Shown: positions 1-11,900, counted from the first letter of the stretch. The stretch is 64,000 nucleotides of DNA from Cyanoderma ruficeps (GCA_008694505.1 VZDJ01007749.1:7093457-7157456), one strand, 5' to 3'. Program-made: numbers and translations. The notes: generated by a model not told the origin, from the sequence alone.

Positions 1-1663
1 CCGGAAGGTGAGCTGGTGCTTCCTGGGAAGGGCCCATCACAGGGCTCTCTGGTCCTGGGTACTAGGAGGCAATGTGTGGAATACACGCAAGACAACAGAT
101 CCAAATTAGGGTTATCAATTGTCCTACACAGTCAAGGCAGTAAGAGATTACAATAATCACTAAAAAATCCATTTCTGACTTGTCACCAAAATTTTCCCTT
201 TCCTCAGCTGAAAAAGACTTCAGAAAAATTGAAGGCAAAGATATTCCCTGGGATATAACAGTGGGAACAAGTAACTAGTGGACGGAAAGGGATTGTGGAC
301 AATGGTTCAGTCCTGTTATAGGTCACCCTTTGGGAATAATGCCAGGGAAGTATTCAGCCAAAACCTCTCAAGTTTTCCAGGGTCCTGATGGTCCTCAAAT
401 AGAGTATAATTTTCAGGATTTTTTTCTTTTTTAAATCTAGTTACCTAAATGCTGTGCTGTAATTTTCAGAGTCCTGGATAACTAACCCAAGAAATATTTG
501 TGTGAGAAAGAGTTCTGGAAGTCTGGTTTACCAGCCCACTTACGTAGATTAAGCTGCCACCATGAAACTAAAGCTGGACATGTGTCTCAACTATGAATTA
601 GGCTGATCAGACAAAACTGCCAGAAGCCAAAACTAAATCTGATCATTAATTATTACTAATTTGCAGTCCAAGAAAATAGAAGGTCCCTACATCATTAAAG
701 TCTCTGGTTGGGTTCAAATTAAATTCTTCAGTGTTTTGTACACAGACCTTTTGGAAAACTTTCAGACTTTCCTTGTATGCCATAGTACAGAGGTCTGCTG
801 GCATTTTTCAGAGCACACAGATAACATAAAGAGAAAAGAAATGATTGAAATGTAGATACAAAGAAAACCCCAAAACAACAGAAAAAGTAGTGCTTTTTTG
901 AATGTCCCACCTGAATTCTAAAGCCCCTGGGTGGCTTTTGGTTCTAAAGATGTTTTTGCTACTTGAAATGCTTCAAAGAATCAGTTCTAAACTGCTCAGC
1001 AACAACCTTCATTTTCCAAAGACAGAAATCAAAATTCATTTGGACTGACATGGAAAGAAAGAGGGTGGGAAAAAAACAGGCTGCATTTTTCATACAGCCT
1101 TAACAAAAATGATGTGTTAATTTGACTCAGGAAAAAAGATGCAATAAGAAAAAAAAAGGAGGAAAAAGAGAGAACAAATATGGTTTGAATTAATAAAGTT
1201 TATGTTTAAAAAAGGAGAAAAGAACAGAGTAAATGATCTTTAATTAATGATCCTCTAGAAGGATTTATCGTGTGCTGCCACTAAAATATATTTTAGAATA
1301 TTACTCAAGGAATATGTGGGAAAATCTACAGAGATTTAGACACTGAATGGACGGATTTAAAGCATTACAGAAATTTCATCTGTAACCCTCTGTGCTGAGT
1401 TTTAATACCTTACAGTGACAAGAAGACTGGTGTTGAGGCAGAGCTTCAGTTTATGTTGCAGTTGTAATTTGTCACAGATGGGATTAATTTGATTTTATTT
1501 ATCATGCCTTCTTTGAGATTAACCAACAGAGGCTGGATAGGATCTTCAGCAAGTGAAATCACTGATGTTGTGGGTATGATCTCTCACTTTGTTGGTGGGC
1601 AAGTGGGCAGGCACTCTGAATGCTGGATGCTGCAGGATGAGAGGGATCAGATTCATCCAGTGT

Positions 1664-1686
1664 CACTGCACTGATTCAGTGCAGTG
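1664..1686. repeat. 23-bp near-perfect palindrome
   Basis: The left arm CACTGCACTGA (1664-1674) is the exact reverse complement of the right arm TCAGTGCAGTG (1676-1686), with one T between them. The symmetry stops immediately outside the arms. It could form a small cruciform or bind a dimeric protein. No known site was recognised, and it may be chance. Confidence 0.8.
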
Positions 1687-1760
1687 TGAGAAATGCACCT
1701 GTGTAAAGCTCTAACAATTCTACCTGAAATCTCTGAAGGGCTCCTCTGAATCACACCAGT

Positions 1761-1772
1761 GAGTGATCACTC
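1761..1772. repeat. 12-bp perfect palindrome GAGTGATCACTC
   Basis: The sequence GAGTGATCACTC reads identically on both strands. It lies about 75 bp downstream of the 23-bp palindrome. No function is assigned. A 12-bp palindrome is expected occasionally by chance in 64 kb. Confidence 0.7.
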
Positions 1773-3240
1773 CTTAGCAGAGCAGGGTCTCGTCCAGCTT
1801 CAGCAATGCTCATTTGAAATCTGTCAGGAGTCAATGGAGGGAGGCAGGAACCCCTACAAAACTTTGTATGGAATTTACTGGACCAAGTAGACCAGAAGAG
1901 GAATGACTAGGTTAGACTGTATGCCTAAAATTTAGGTGGCCAAGCTGGGTGAGATGACGTGCAGTCACTGTGGCTGTACCAGCTGGAGGTTTAATGGATC
2001 ACTGCTCATTTTGCTACCCCACCACGAGAGTACCTTGAATGCAGGAGCAGTGGTAGTGGTGGGAGGATCTGGATGTGGAATCACTATACTTCTTGGAAAT
2101 TCTCCTTTAGTGGGGGATTTCCCAAGACAAGGCTTGTTGGTTCAATTTTCTTTAATGCCACTTTAGGAGGACAAACTGGAAGTCCTGATTTTGCATGTAT
2201 AGGATTCCCATGTTGTCAGGAAGCTGACAGAGCTTTAATCCATGCCATAGTATACACCAAGCTTTCAGTGGAAAACTGAGAGTAAGCCCCAAAATATAAT
2301 CAAAACCAGCAGTTGTGTCAGAAAGCTGCAGAGCCACATCTTTCTCTTCACTGTTTTTCTTTTACCTCTGTGATGCAAATGGACCTGTCAGTTGCTGCAG
2401 TGTGAATCTGACCTCATTTGAGGTTCATTTTTGCAAAGAATAGGAGGTCTGTTCACCAGGCTCTGAAGATCTTCAGGCTCTGCTTGTCCTTTGATCTACA
2501 AAGTAGGCTGGGCTCACTGCCTAAGTGAGTATTGCCAAAAAATTCTGTGACCCCACAGCTCCTCCTATTAATAAGATACCATCTGCTTTATAAGGGTGAG
2601 AGTGAATTCAAATTTAAAGTGAGAGGCATATCTCACAATGTGGGTAAATAAATGCATAGTGACATCGTGCTGTCAGCACTGTTTGCATGTGTGCAGTCTG
2701 ATCACATAGGTGGCGATACTTTAGAAGATGAGGCCAGTTGCTTTGCATTTTATCTGGGCAATCATTATATTAGTAAGAATCAACCAGAAATCAGGCAGAA
2801 AGCAGAGCTTTAAATGTAGAGTTTTGTTTTTGGGTGGGGTTTTTTTTTCAATCTTTTATGATGTTTCAAATAATCCTCATTCCTCAGTAACTTCTGTCAA
2901 CCAGAGTTGTGTGCATTTTTCAGCTATCAATTTGTGAAGGAAAAAATGTTGGGAGCTAGTAGCGTAGTTTCAATTGGGTAAACCACCCAAGAGCTCACAC
3001 GTGCAGCTGACTTAGGTTATCTCACACCTGTGAATCAAATATACCCCAGTACAGCCACACTGGAAATGAGAGGCCAGTTCCTCTCTCACAGCCTCCAGTG
3101 TGAATCAGAAATCATTAGTTTGAAGGAAGAGAAATGAGGCTGTGTAAAAGCAGCACAAATTCCTGGAGAAAACCCAGCAGAGTTACTGGTAAGAATCAAC
3201 CCTCTATAAAACTGAGTCCTGGGAGTTCCAAGCGTTCTCA

Positions 3241-3333
3241 NNNNNNNNNNNNNNNNNNNNNNNNNNNNNNNNNNNNNNNNNNNNNNNNNNNNNNNNNNNN
3301 NNNNNNNNNNNNNNNNNNNNNNNNNNNNNNNNN
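3241..3333. other. Assembly gap (93 N)
   Basis: There are 93 consecutive N. The right edge resumes in a 17-base A run followed by GAA triplets, so the gap probably reflects a simple repeat that the assembler could not cross. Its true length is unknown. The open frames predicted across it are artefacts of the Ns. Confidence 0.98.
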
Positions 3334-3362
3334 AAAAAAAAAAAAAAAAAGAAGAAGAAGAA
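3334..3362. repeat. A17 run plus (GAA)n at gap edge
   Basis: Seventeen A are followed by GAA GAA GAA GAA and then AT-rich sequence. This is simple-repeat sequence bordering the N gap. The orientation could fit the A-rich edge of a retroposed copy, but no body of such an element is visible on this side. Confidence 0.8.
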
Positions 3363-3440
3363 TAAAAGAAAACAAACCCAAGTATTTTGGAATAGCAGAG
3401 AATTTTGTGTCAGTAAAAACTGAGGGGTTTTTTAATATAT

Positions 3441-3632
3441 AGAATTGTAGAATCATAGAATGTGAAGGGGTTAAAAGGAACCTTAAAGATCACCTAGTCC
3501 CAATCCTCGTGCCTTGGGCAGGAACACCTTCTACCAGACCAGGTTGCTCAAGGCTTTATCCAACCTAGCTTTAAACACTGCCAGAGTTGGGGCATCCAAA
3601 ACCTCCCTGGGCAATCTGTCCAGTGTCTCACC
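3441..3632 (-). mobile_element. CR1 LINE 3'-end fragment
   Basis: This is a 5'-truncated avian CR1 non-LTR retrotransposon in reverse orientation. The plus strand begins with AGAATTGTAGAATCATAGAA, the complement of the (ATTCTATG)n terminus that ends CR1 elements. It continues with the diagnostic words 'accttaaagatcacctagtcc', 'gggcaggaacacctt' and 'accaggttgctcaaggc', and ends near 'gtctcacc'. These follow the CR1 3' UTR in order with moderate divergence. Only the last 190 or so bases are present, as is usual for CR1, so it encodes nothing. The exact 5' boundary is uncertain by about 20 bases. Confidence 0.93.
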
Positions 3633-6600
3633 TGGGATACATAGAACTCTTATATTTTCTGAACCTGTCTCTTTTCCTACCAAATAATTGAAGGATCATT
3701 TTTATTCAAGCCTCAGATCTCTGTCTTACAAAACCTTACAAACAGGCTTCCTTGCTCCCTCTCTATCTCAGGCAATGTCAGGAATATAAATTCACACTTC
3801 ACCCAGTCCAGCCAATGCAGAGCAAGGATTTTCAATTAACAACTTGTACACAAGATTCTTGCAAACCAAATGATATTTTTGCTGCGTTACAGTATGTCTT
3901 GTGTTGTGCCAAAATGTTAACTCCCGGAATACAATGTGTTAAAGTGAAATATTAAAATTCTGCTTCTTAGTTTGTCTAGTCATACACACCATTTTAGCAT
4001 TGGATATTAAGGAAATACATCCCAAGGATAGGAGAACTGCCAACAAACAACATCTTTTTATGGTCGGGCTAAATGTCAGCTTTCTGATAGTGATGGCAGG
4101 GGAGCATTAGTCAAGTGTGAGCTTTGATTAAGAAAAACATCACTCTGGATGAAAAGCAAAAAAAAAAAAGTGCCATTTACTTTACAGGCAGTGTAGGTAG
4201 AGGATGCAATTAGAGAGGGACAGGTACTCATTTGCAAATATGCTCACCTTATTAGTATCTATTATGGAACAAAGGGTTATGATTACATTCAGGACTCTGA
4301 AATAATGTTCTCTGTGTGTGAAAACAGTTGATTATTCTTTCAGAAGCTAATGCTCCTTTTTCCAGCTTCCTCCTTGCATCTATATTGTTACAGTCCCTCA
4401 AGACACTCACAGACACAAGACAATTTCTAATCCAGTTAAGAGAAACTAAATCCAGGGAGGTGACTCTGCTTGCACATGCTGTTTTCCATCATTTTCATTA
4501 CCTTTATGAACATTTGTAGATGAAGGAAGAAAAGGAATGTGTTGCAAATGCCCTCCCAGGCTGCAGAGTCTGTAGTTCGAGTTGCTCTGGTTCCTGCAGT
4601 AGAGCATGATCCCAAATCCAGCAAAGCCAGTGGGACACTCTCCAGTCATCTTCCCAAAAGTCCACAGCCATGTTATCGTGTAACTCAGGGTCTCTCTGGT
4701 GGATAGAGAAATGGCCAGAGCAGGCTCTGGGGTTGGGAACAACCACTTTACATTCCATGTCTGTACACAATACTAGTGGAAAGTGCAGGAAAACAACAGC
4801 AACTCTAGTTTTGCTTCCTAATGAACAGCATTTCATTTTCCCCTGTCCAACCTCAGATGCTTCTGTCATGGCTTTGTTACTTTTTTCTATCCTAAGAAAA
4901 GTGCAGAAGAATGAGAGGCACACAGAGCTGGGACTAGGTTTTCCCATGGATCTCCCCAATGTACATGGTGGGAAGACCACAGGAAAATCTTTATTGCAAA
5001 AGTTTCTCCAAGGGATTCATTCTGTAGCAATTACAGAAAAGCTCAGAAAATTATCTTTATTACATGTGCCTCCTCAGGAGATTTTCTTGTCTGAGGACAT
5101 TTTATTTACAAATTAGACATTCTGTTCTGCCATGGATTCTTAATGCAGCTCATTATCTGTGCTGAAAGCCCCATGCAGGACTTACCTGAAGGATTTCAGT
5201 TTTTTTTAAAGCCTGAGGAAAATATCACCTAAAGCCCATGGGGAACACGATGGGTTCCCTCATACCCACTGCAATTGTTCTTCACATGCTGTGAGATGCA
5301 TCTGTAGAGTCTGAAAACAAGAATCTGTCATCTGGTTTTATTTTGTTGTTCTTGAGAATGCCAAGTTGATTCAGCAAGGTCATGCATGGTCTAAATATAT
5401 GCCAATAATTTGTTTGTTGTTGTGCACATCATCTTTAGATTTATGACTGTGAACAATAATCTAGCTTAAACTCAGTTTTCTAGTTCTGCATGCTATTTTG
5501 AAAATAAAAACAGTTACAAACTTTGAGCTTTTAGACCAACCTTGAAGTTGGCATGAAAATGTACATGCTGAGCTATCAGTTTCCTAATGTTTGTACAGTG
5601 AATACGTTCCCTTTTCTTAACCCTGCAATGTCCTCACATTCAAGTTGCAGTTCTTGTACATCCACTCTGAAGGGTACTGTGGTGCTTGTGACATATTTAC
5701 ACGCTCACAAAGGAAGTGGTCGTGGTTGCATCCTCCCTTTCTGCTGCATTTCACTAAAGCTCCAAAGGGCAACACTACACAAATATAGTTCCTAGAGGCT
5801 GTATTGCAACTGGACGTTCTTCAAAGCTCCTTGAAAGCCCTGAGCAAACATGTAAAAGTTATGGTATGGAAATTAATGGGTTTGATCTGAGTTTCAGTAA
5901 TATCAATATTACTGGGATAAATTCAGTGACCACACAAATGTATGTATATTCGTCTTTAGAACTTTGTTATAGTCCCATGTACCAGGGTCCCATGCACCCA
6001 AGAGAAAGCTTTTACAGTGAGGTGTGGCAGCTGCTTAATGCTGCACAGGAAAGCATTTAGGAGGCCTCTGCACCGCACTCTGCTCTCAAACCATTTTTTC
6101 AACACTGCAAAGGCATTGATTTATGTGTAATTAAAGCATATAAAATTAAAAGAGGATTGGAGAAACAGAAAAATTACAGTCAGCTGAAATCAAAGGATTT
6201 CAATGGAAACAAATGCATAATTATTGGAAACAGCATTTTTCATGCTCAGCAGGTTTAAAAACAACATTTCTGAGAATGTGTCAGGAACTGCTTCATGATC
6301 TCAGTTTTTGGTATGTAGATTTATGTTGTTTCCAGAAGGTGACACTTCTTCATATAAAGGGTTCTCTAATTCATCATCAGCTCAAGAACTAGCTCAGATA
6401 GGCAGATTAATAGGATCATTCTAAATTTAGTTTGAATAATTTTGCTAAAGTGAGCACATAATGACAGCTGGTAAAATGCTAAGATTACAGTGCACTTGCA
6501 ATGAAAAATAAATTAGTTTATTGTCGCATTTTAAAATGTGTCAAGCTGTAAAAAAACCCCAACTGTATGTTATTGCTTTAAAATTATAAAAACACAAGGC

Positions 6601-6723
6601 CTCCTATAGTAGTAATCCCTGGAATTTTTTTGCCCCATAATGATGCAGTGAACAGGTGTTTTATATTCTGACCAGAATCAAGTAACACAGATTCAGAAAA
6701 CCAAACTGAGGTTAGAAGGCACC
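3633..6723. other. Unique non-coding DNA
   Basis: No gene was recognised. The longest open frame (minus strand, 4504-4980, 158 codons) overlaps two other open frames on the same DNA, has no conserved domain I recognise and shows no splice context, so it is treated as chance. A 20-bp inverted repeat lies at 5895-5914 and is listed separately. There is an 11-base A run near 4160. Otherwise the sequence looks unique. Confidence 0.55.
5895..5914. repeat. 20-bp AT-rich inverted repeat
   Basis: The arms CAGTAATAT (5895-5903) and ATATTACTG (5906-5914) are exact reverse complements separated by CA. It is short and AT-rich, so chance origin is plausible. No function is assigned. Confidence 0.7.
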
Positions 6724-7143
6724 TCTGGGGTTATTCCTCCCCAGGTGCAGGACTTTTCCTTTGCTTTTGTTGATGTTCATAGTATGTTGAACTTGGACCT
6801 GATATCAGCCCCTGGGTGCACAACCTGTGACCAACCTGCAGCGGAATTCCTTGCTGGGGCCAACAGTTCCTGAGGTTTCCAGCCCACCTTGCTGTCCATT
6901 TATCCAGTCTGTATCCTATCCGTTTGTCTGCGATGAACATGGACAAACAGCCTTGCCAAGGTGAGAACAGAGCACAAACTGCTCTCCCCTCACCCACCGA
7001 CACTTTGGGTCACCCAGTGTGATTCCCCCCACACACATCAGTGCTGGTGCCTCAAAATCATCCTGCCCTTTGTATGTTTGGAAATGGTTTCCAGGAGGAT
7101 TCTCTCCATCACCTTCTTGGGAATAGTGGTGAGGTTGATTCTG
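6724..7143 (-). pseudogene. Internally deleted CR1 reverse-transcriptase fragment
   Basis: This is a remnant of the CR1 ORF2 region, read on the minus strand, and lies further 5' in the element than the usual CR1 tails. From 7140 downward it carries a block matching 'gtgatggag.. atcctcctggaa..ccatttccaaaca', the entry to the reverse-transcriptase domain. A less clear stretch follows. Then comes a frame reading KWTARWAGNLRN (about 6866-6904), which resembles the CR1 motif DGWTVRWIRNWL. Next is a segment corresponding to the VPQGSVLGPxLFN motif, here corrupted and followed by a stop. It then jumps to 'aacaaaagcaaaggaaaagtcctgcacctggggagg', which lies several hundred bases downstream in a complete element. 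Internal deletions plus stops make it a non-functional fossil. Its upstream end runs into the minisatellite at 7144. Confidence 0.85.
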
Positions 7144-7470
7144 ATTGGTTCGAACCAGTTCTGACCAGTGCTGCCTGGTTGCAACTGGATAAAATGGGTA
7201 AAAACCAGTTCCAACCAGTTCCAGCCTATTCAAACTGGTATGAAATGGTTCCAACCAGTTCAAATCAATTCTGAACTGGTTGGAACTAGTTGGAACTGCC
7301 CAGAACTGGTCAGAACAATTTTGAACAGGTTTAAACTGGTCAGAACCAGTTGGAATTAGTCAGAGCTAGTCTGAACCATTTTTAACTGGACGGAAGCAAT
7401 TTGAACCAGTCAGAAGCGGTTTGAACCATTTTGAACTGGTTGGAACTGGTCAGACCCTGTTTGAACCGTT
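7144..7470. repeat. 10-bp-period minisatellite, RAACYRGTTY type
   Basis: About 32 degenerate copies of a 10-base unit run in strict register; written in blocks of ten, nearly every block reads like ccaaccagtt or tggaactggt. The register slips by about one base near 7271. The unit is quasi-palindromic. Copies before about 7265 are mostly CCAACCAGTT-like, while copies after it are mostly the reverse complement, AACTGGTTGG-like. The switch point contains a perfect 14-bp inverted repeat (7248-7261 and 7273-7286, 11-base loop). The array begins inside or at the edge of the CR1 fragment. Long open frames through it arise because the unit rarely forms stops; they are not genes. I do not recognise it as a named satellite. 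Confidence 0.92.
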
Positions 7471-8499
7471 GGTGATGTCAGCCTTGTACTTCATGGAAAG
7501 AGCTCCACAATGTTTGAATTGTCATTGCTTAGCCATAAAATGGCCAAGAACTGAATATGCAGGAAGCTCCAGATACTTCCTCAGCCCCCAAGAAGATCCT
7601 TTCATCCTGAGGCAGAAGCTCACTTGCAGCAAAGAGCACTGCTGACCCTTCTCTTGATCTCTGGGGAAGTAAGGTACTTCTGTTTCCAGACTCCCCTTCT
7701 AAAACATTTCCTGAGAACTAAAAATGTTTAAAAAATGTAAAAGAAAACAGTTACAGAAAAACGATATTAAAAGAAAATTCCAAACTGCAGTGAAAACCTC
7801 CAGCCAAATTTCTAAACTGGGCAGCAGAGTGAGAGGAAATGGCAACATATTTTTGCAGCATTTACACTTTTTATGCTACTGCTGGCACACACAGTTTTGT
7901 GCCTGTAGAGAGAGCAAAATATTGGAGTCAAAACCTTCCCTGTAGATCTGAGAGCAGAATAATATATAAATTCAGGTCCTCCGTGTAGGTCTGGAGATAC
8001 AGTCCTGCCCTTGAGTTGAACTGCCTGTATGAGGTTGTGAGGGGTTTCTGGGAAAGCTGGCAGTGGAACGGGATGAGTGAGCGAGGCTGGTGGCTCACTG
8101 AGGGGACAGGCAGGTCCCTGTGGGGAGGCCACAGCCAGCTGGCCAGCCTAGCCTGTGGCCAGGAGCTATGCCGAGCCTCTTGCGGACAGGGAAGGGAGTG
8201 GGAATGTTCCACTGGGAGGATGCTGAAGGTCCTGCTGGGAGAATGCTGGCATTGTTTGTGTCTTAGGGATGAAGAGGCAGAGCAGGTTGGATGGGGAGCC
8301 CCAGGAAACCCAGCATTGTTGCCAGTACACAGAGGAAATACTTTTGTTTGTTTGCCTAAATTTTCACGTATGCACCCTGAGTCCCTTTGAAACTTGTTTA
8401 GAAATGAATGAAACACAGCATTAAGTGTCTGATACATAAATCAAACCATTACTGTAACCGTGGAATGATCAGTAGAGACAAACAGTCTCTCTTTAGTTT
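7471..8499. other. Non-coding DNA with a GC-richer block
   Basis: No gene was recognised. About 8030-8330 is distinctly richer in G and C than its surroundings and is open in both strands (124 codons on plus at 8016-8390; 169 codons on minus at 7928-8437). Overlapping open frames on opposite strands are expected in such a block, and neither translation resembles a known protein. It could be a decayed repeat or old regulatory DNA, and I cannot decide which. Confidence 0.5.
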
Positions 8500-8960
8500 G
8501 TTACTAGCCTGGAAAAAGCATTAATTAGCACTAATGAATCACCAGAGCGATGACTGAGCCAGGTTTCCAGCATTGCCAAAACACAAGCATGATTCAATTA
8601 ATGCTGAAGGTTTTAGTACATGTGTTTTTATGGAACAGTCTTTTGACACTAGTGTCTTTTTAATAATGCTTTGCAAATCTCTTCCAATATTATTGCGTGC
8701 AGACTGAGCTTCCCAATTTACTGCAAACAATAAAGAGTCAGAATGCATCTGTGACCTCCTTTTGGAAGAAATATTAATCTGGGTAATGTAATTATTATGT
8801 AAATTACTCAAAGTTAATGGTATTTTCTATTTATGCTGGATTTACTGCTGTCAGAGTTGATGACTGACTAGCACTAGAGCTTAGATATTGGCGCAAAAGT
8901 TAATGTGTTATTTAATTTAATTTAAAGATTCCGAGAAACTGCTCCTAGTGTGTAAACAAA
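8500..8960. promoter_or_regulatory. Candidate conserved non-coding element (TAAT-rich)
   Basis: This is a repeat-free stretch with many homeodomain-type cores (TAAT/ATTA), for example ttaattagcactaatgaatc at 8521-8540, attcaattaatg near 8592 and gtaatgtaattattatg near 8783. It also has a perfect 12-bp palindrome GACACTAGTGTC at 8645-8656. The mix of unique sequence, ordered AT-rich motifs and absence of coding potential resembles vertebrate conserved non-coding elements. This is an impression from sequence texture only; conservation has not been measured. Confidence 0.3.
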
Positions 8961-11900
8961 ATCTTATCAACAGACCTCCACAACAACTTGTGTTTTCATT
9001 GCTAATCTCTACAATTCAGAGACAGAGGCCAAACTGTGCAACCCAACTCAATAGGGGATAATGTGGAATCATTCTGAAGAGTTGTGGGAGACCAGCTATG
9101 ATTCTTGCCCAATGTCCTTGGAGCAGGGGGAAAGACAGTCCAACCTCTGCCTTTGCTGTGCAGAGTTCCATCCTCTTCAGACAGAGTCTGAGCTCAAAAC
9201 AGGAGGTTCCAGAAAGTACAGTACCTGGTCCATGGAGTGCCACAGACTGCAGCTGCTGCTTCATTGCCATCCTGGACTGGCTTATTCCCAGACATTATCA
9301 TCCTTAGGCACAAGATGACTTTCCAAACCCAAAATGGTCAAGTTTTCAGATTCAATATGGTGTGGATTGCTCTCTGTCATCCGTGAAAGCGAAGGTAGAT
9401 GAAAGCCTTCCTGGTTAAAGCTGGCTGAAAAAGAAAGTAAAAAAACAGTAACCAAGGTGATGTTTCCTGCTGGGTGTCAGGAGCAGACCCAGTGCCTCCC
9501 TCTGTAGCAGGAGACTCACTAAATTTTTTTTCAACAGTCTCTGCCTTTCAAAAGAGACTCGGAATTCCTTGTTTTGACAGAACAGGCCAGTTCATGTTCC
9601 TGAACCACCCACAGTGCTTGGAGTGGAGACATCTCACAGAGTCTCTAAGCATGCAGAAACGTAAGCTTAATACCAATACTCACCAAACTTGAACTACCAA
9701 TGCATGTAGCCTCTTTCCTTGCCCTCCTTCCATGTCACCTTCCAGGCCCTCCATCCCTTAGCTGAAACTGAAGCTGTTTCTTTCGAGGGGAGTCTGAAAG
9801 GTCACACAAAGTACTGGATGGACAAAGGGAATTCACTGATGGGGGAAAAGTAACAGCTCTGGCAACATGGGAGCTTTATATTTTCCCCTGATCAGTAGTT
9901 TGAATGTACTGTTGAGGAAAGGGCATTTTGCATTTTCTCTGGAAACACTTGACATGGTCCTTAAGACCATGAACTGATATGACCACTGTTAAGAGGACGT
10001 GGAAACAGAAATCCCTCATGCAGAGATAGCCTATACCAGAAACATTTATTTGAATGTCTTTGTCCTTTGTCTGCTTGAATTCTGAAGAGTTGAATAAAGC
10101 AGTGTAAGTGTAAGCAAAATCAAATTTGAGACATTGCACAAACGCAGCACAATTTCACATCCCAGATGGCCATCAACTTTGCCCATTTCCAGTTATGTCT
10201 CAGGCTTGCAGTCATCAACTCATCTTCTCTGCTGCCAAGGCTGCCTGCTGAAAGTCTCTCTTCTTAAGAAAGGCAAAGCAATCACTCAGTGGGACTACAC
10301 GAGGCTGTCAGCTCCTCCTATACCACTAACACTGGGCTTGTTGTAATCTTTTCCACTATAAGCCAAAATTTCTCAGCACTAACAACCCAGATGTACGCAT
10401 TAATTTTGGTCTGAAACTGAAAACAGAAGGAATTAGGCCACCCAGTTCTGAACTAAGGACAAACTTCCCAAACTATGTGTTGTCCCTATGAGAAAAGTAT
10501 GGGTCTCAGTTGCAGCTGGGAACATTTATGACATTTGGTATGTCTGCACATTCTCACTGCGAGGGACAGATTGTCAAATTCTGCTTCTAGTTACATGCAT
10601 GTAGCCCAAGTGAAATCAGTAAATGATCACATCACCAGCCACTCCAGTGAAATCTAGGTCTTTCATAAGCTTTGATAACAGATTTTTTTTCTGCTTACTG
10701 TCACATAAATAAAATAGGAAATCACATTTTAAAGGATTGCAAAGTAACTTTATAAACACAATGCAAATCAAGAAAACATCAGTCTTAAAACAGGTAACCA
10801 AATGCCTTCTAGTAAAACCTGTTGGCATTGGTGTGGTGTATTTCTGACACAGATTTAATTGCATGTAAATGTTGAATTTGAGATACTTCATGTGAGGCTG
10901 AAACCTGAGAGGAAACCTAACTTGGTAAACAGAATAGGCTAAGTTAAAGAAATGATTTACAGAGCAATGTCAAATGCAGCTGAAGTTCCCTGTACAGTAA
11001 TTTCACAAAGCCTAGTGTTTTCTTCAATCATCCTCTCTTATGTATAAGCTCCTTCCTGTAGCCTATGCAGATGGTTACAAGTCTGGATGTTACCATTTTC
11101 CATTTGAATAGTGTCACTGTCTCTTAGCACTGGTTTATTTAACTCAAAATCCTCCTTTGCTTGGCTTATGGGGCAACATGTAGAGCTATCAGAAATAACG
11201 TTTTCTCTAAAATCCAAATTCCTGTTACGCCCTCAGATGCAGCTAACAACCCTCCAGAACAAGTGGTCTTCTTAATAATAAGAAATTGCACATTGCAGCC
11301 ATCATGTGCATTTCCAGTACAAGTTCTCTTATCTACAGTTCTTGTGGGCTACATTAGTGTCTCCTCTCCTTTCCTCCAAATGCTCAATCTATTGTTTCAT
11401 TCATCAGGGCAATTCCCCAAGACAATACTTGTATGCTTGCAATATGCTAGTAATCAACAGTTTGCCCAGTTATATTGATTCTGGGGCAGCTATCCCAAAC
11501 CAGTTGGAGACTGACAACTGCATGATATTTTTTTAGGAGATGAAAACCTTTCTATAAGAACCTCATACACAAGATAGAGAAACACTGACTTTAAAATGCA
11601 CAGGATTGGCTTAAAACACTAAAAAGCCGTAGTAAAAGCAACAATTATTTGATGTTTCATCATAGTTTAAGGGCTTTCTGACAGATTAGCACTGTTACAA
11701 GACCAGATAAAGTTTGATACACCTGAAAATTAATGTAGTTTCATTTTGATTAGGACAGCAGCAAATCACTTTTTTATCGATCTAGGCAGTTTTGGTTTTT
11801 CCTAGATATCATAGCAAAACAAATATGTCTAATCTTTTTTCCAAGACCAGCTCTCCTGACAGCACTCTTCAGCCACCTATGAAAGCTTTTGCTCTGTGAT

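Larger units (their letters stand above)
1..3240. other. Unique AT-rich non-coding DNA
   Basis: No gene, exon or recognisable interspersed repeat was found. All open frames here are short (at most 76 codons) and their translations resemble no family I know. The stretch contains two notable short palindromes, listed separately at 1664-1686 and 1761-1772. The run from about 2840 to 2850 is T-rich low-complexity sequence. It ends at an assembly gap. Confidence 0.6.

Noticed and set aside
3134..3456. Open frames spanning the N gap on both strands
   Set aside because: Artefacts: unknown bases were read through as open codons.
4504..4980. 158-codon minus-strand open frame overlapping other frames on both strands
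   Set aside because: No recognisable domain. A frame of this length is expected by chance in 64 kb, and overlapping frames in the same DNA argue against coding selection.
7041..7274. Open frames through the minisatellite with W/F/Q/N-rich repeats
   Set aside because: They exist because the 10-bp unit seldom forms stop codons. A 10-bp period shifts frame at every unit, so no protein repeat is being maintained.
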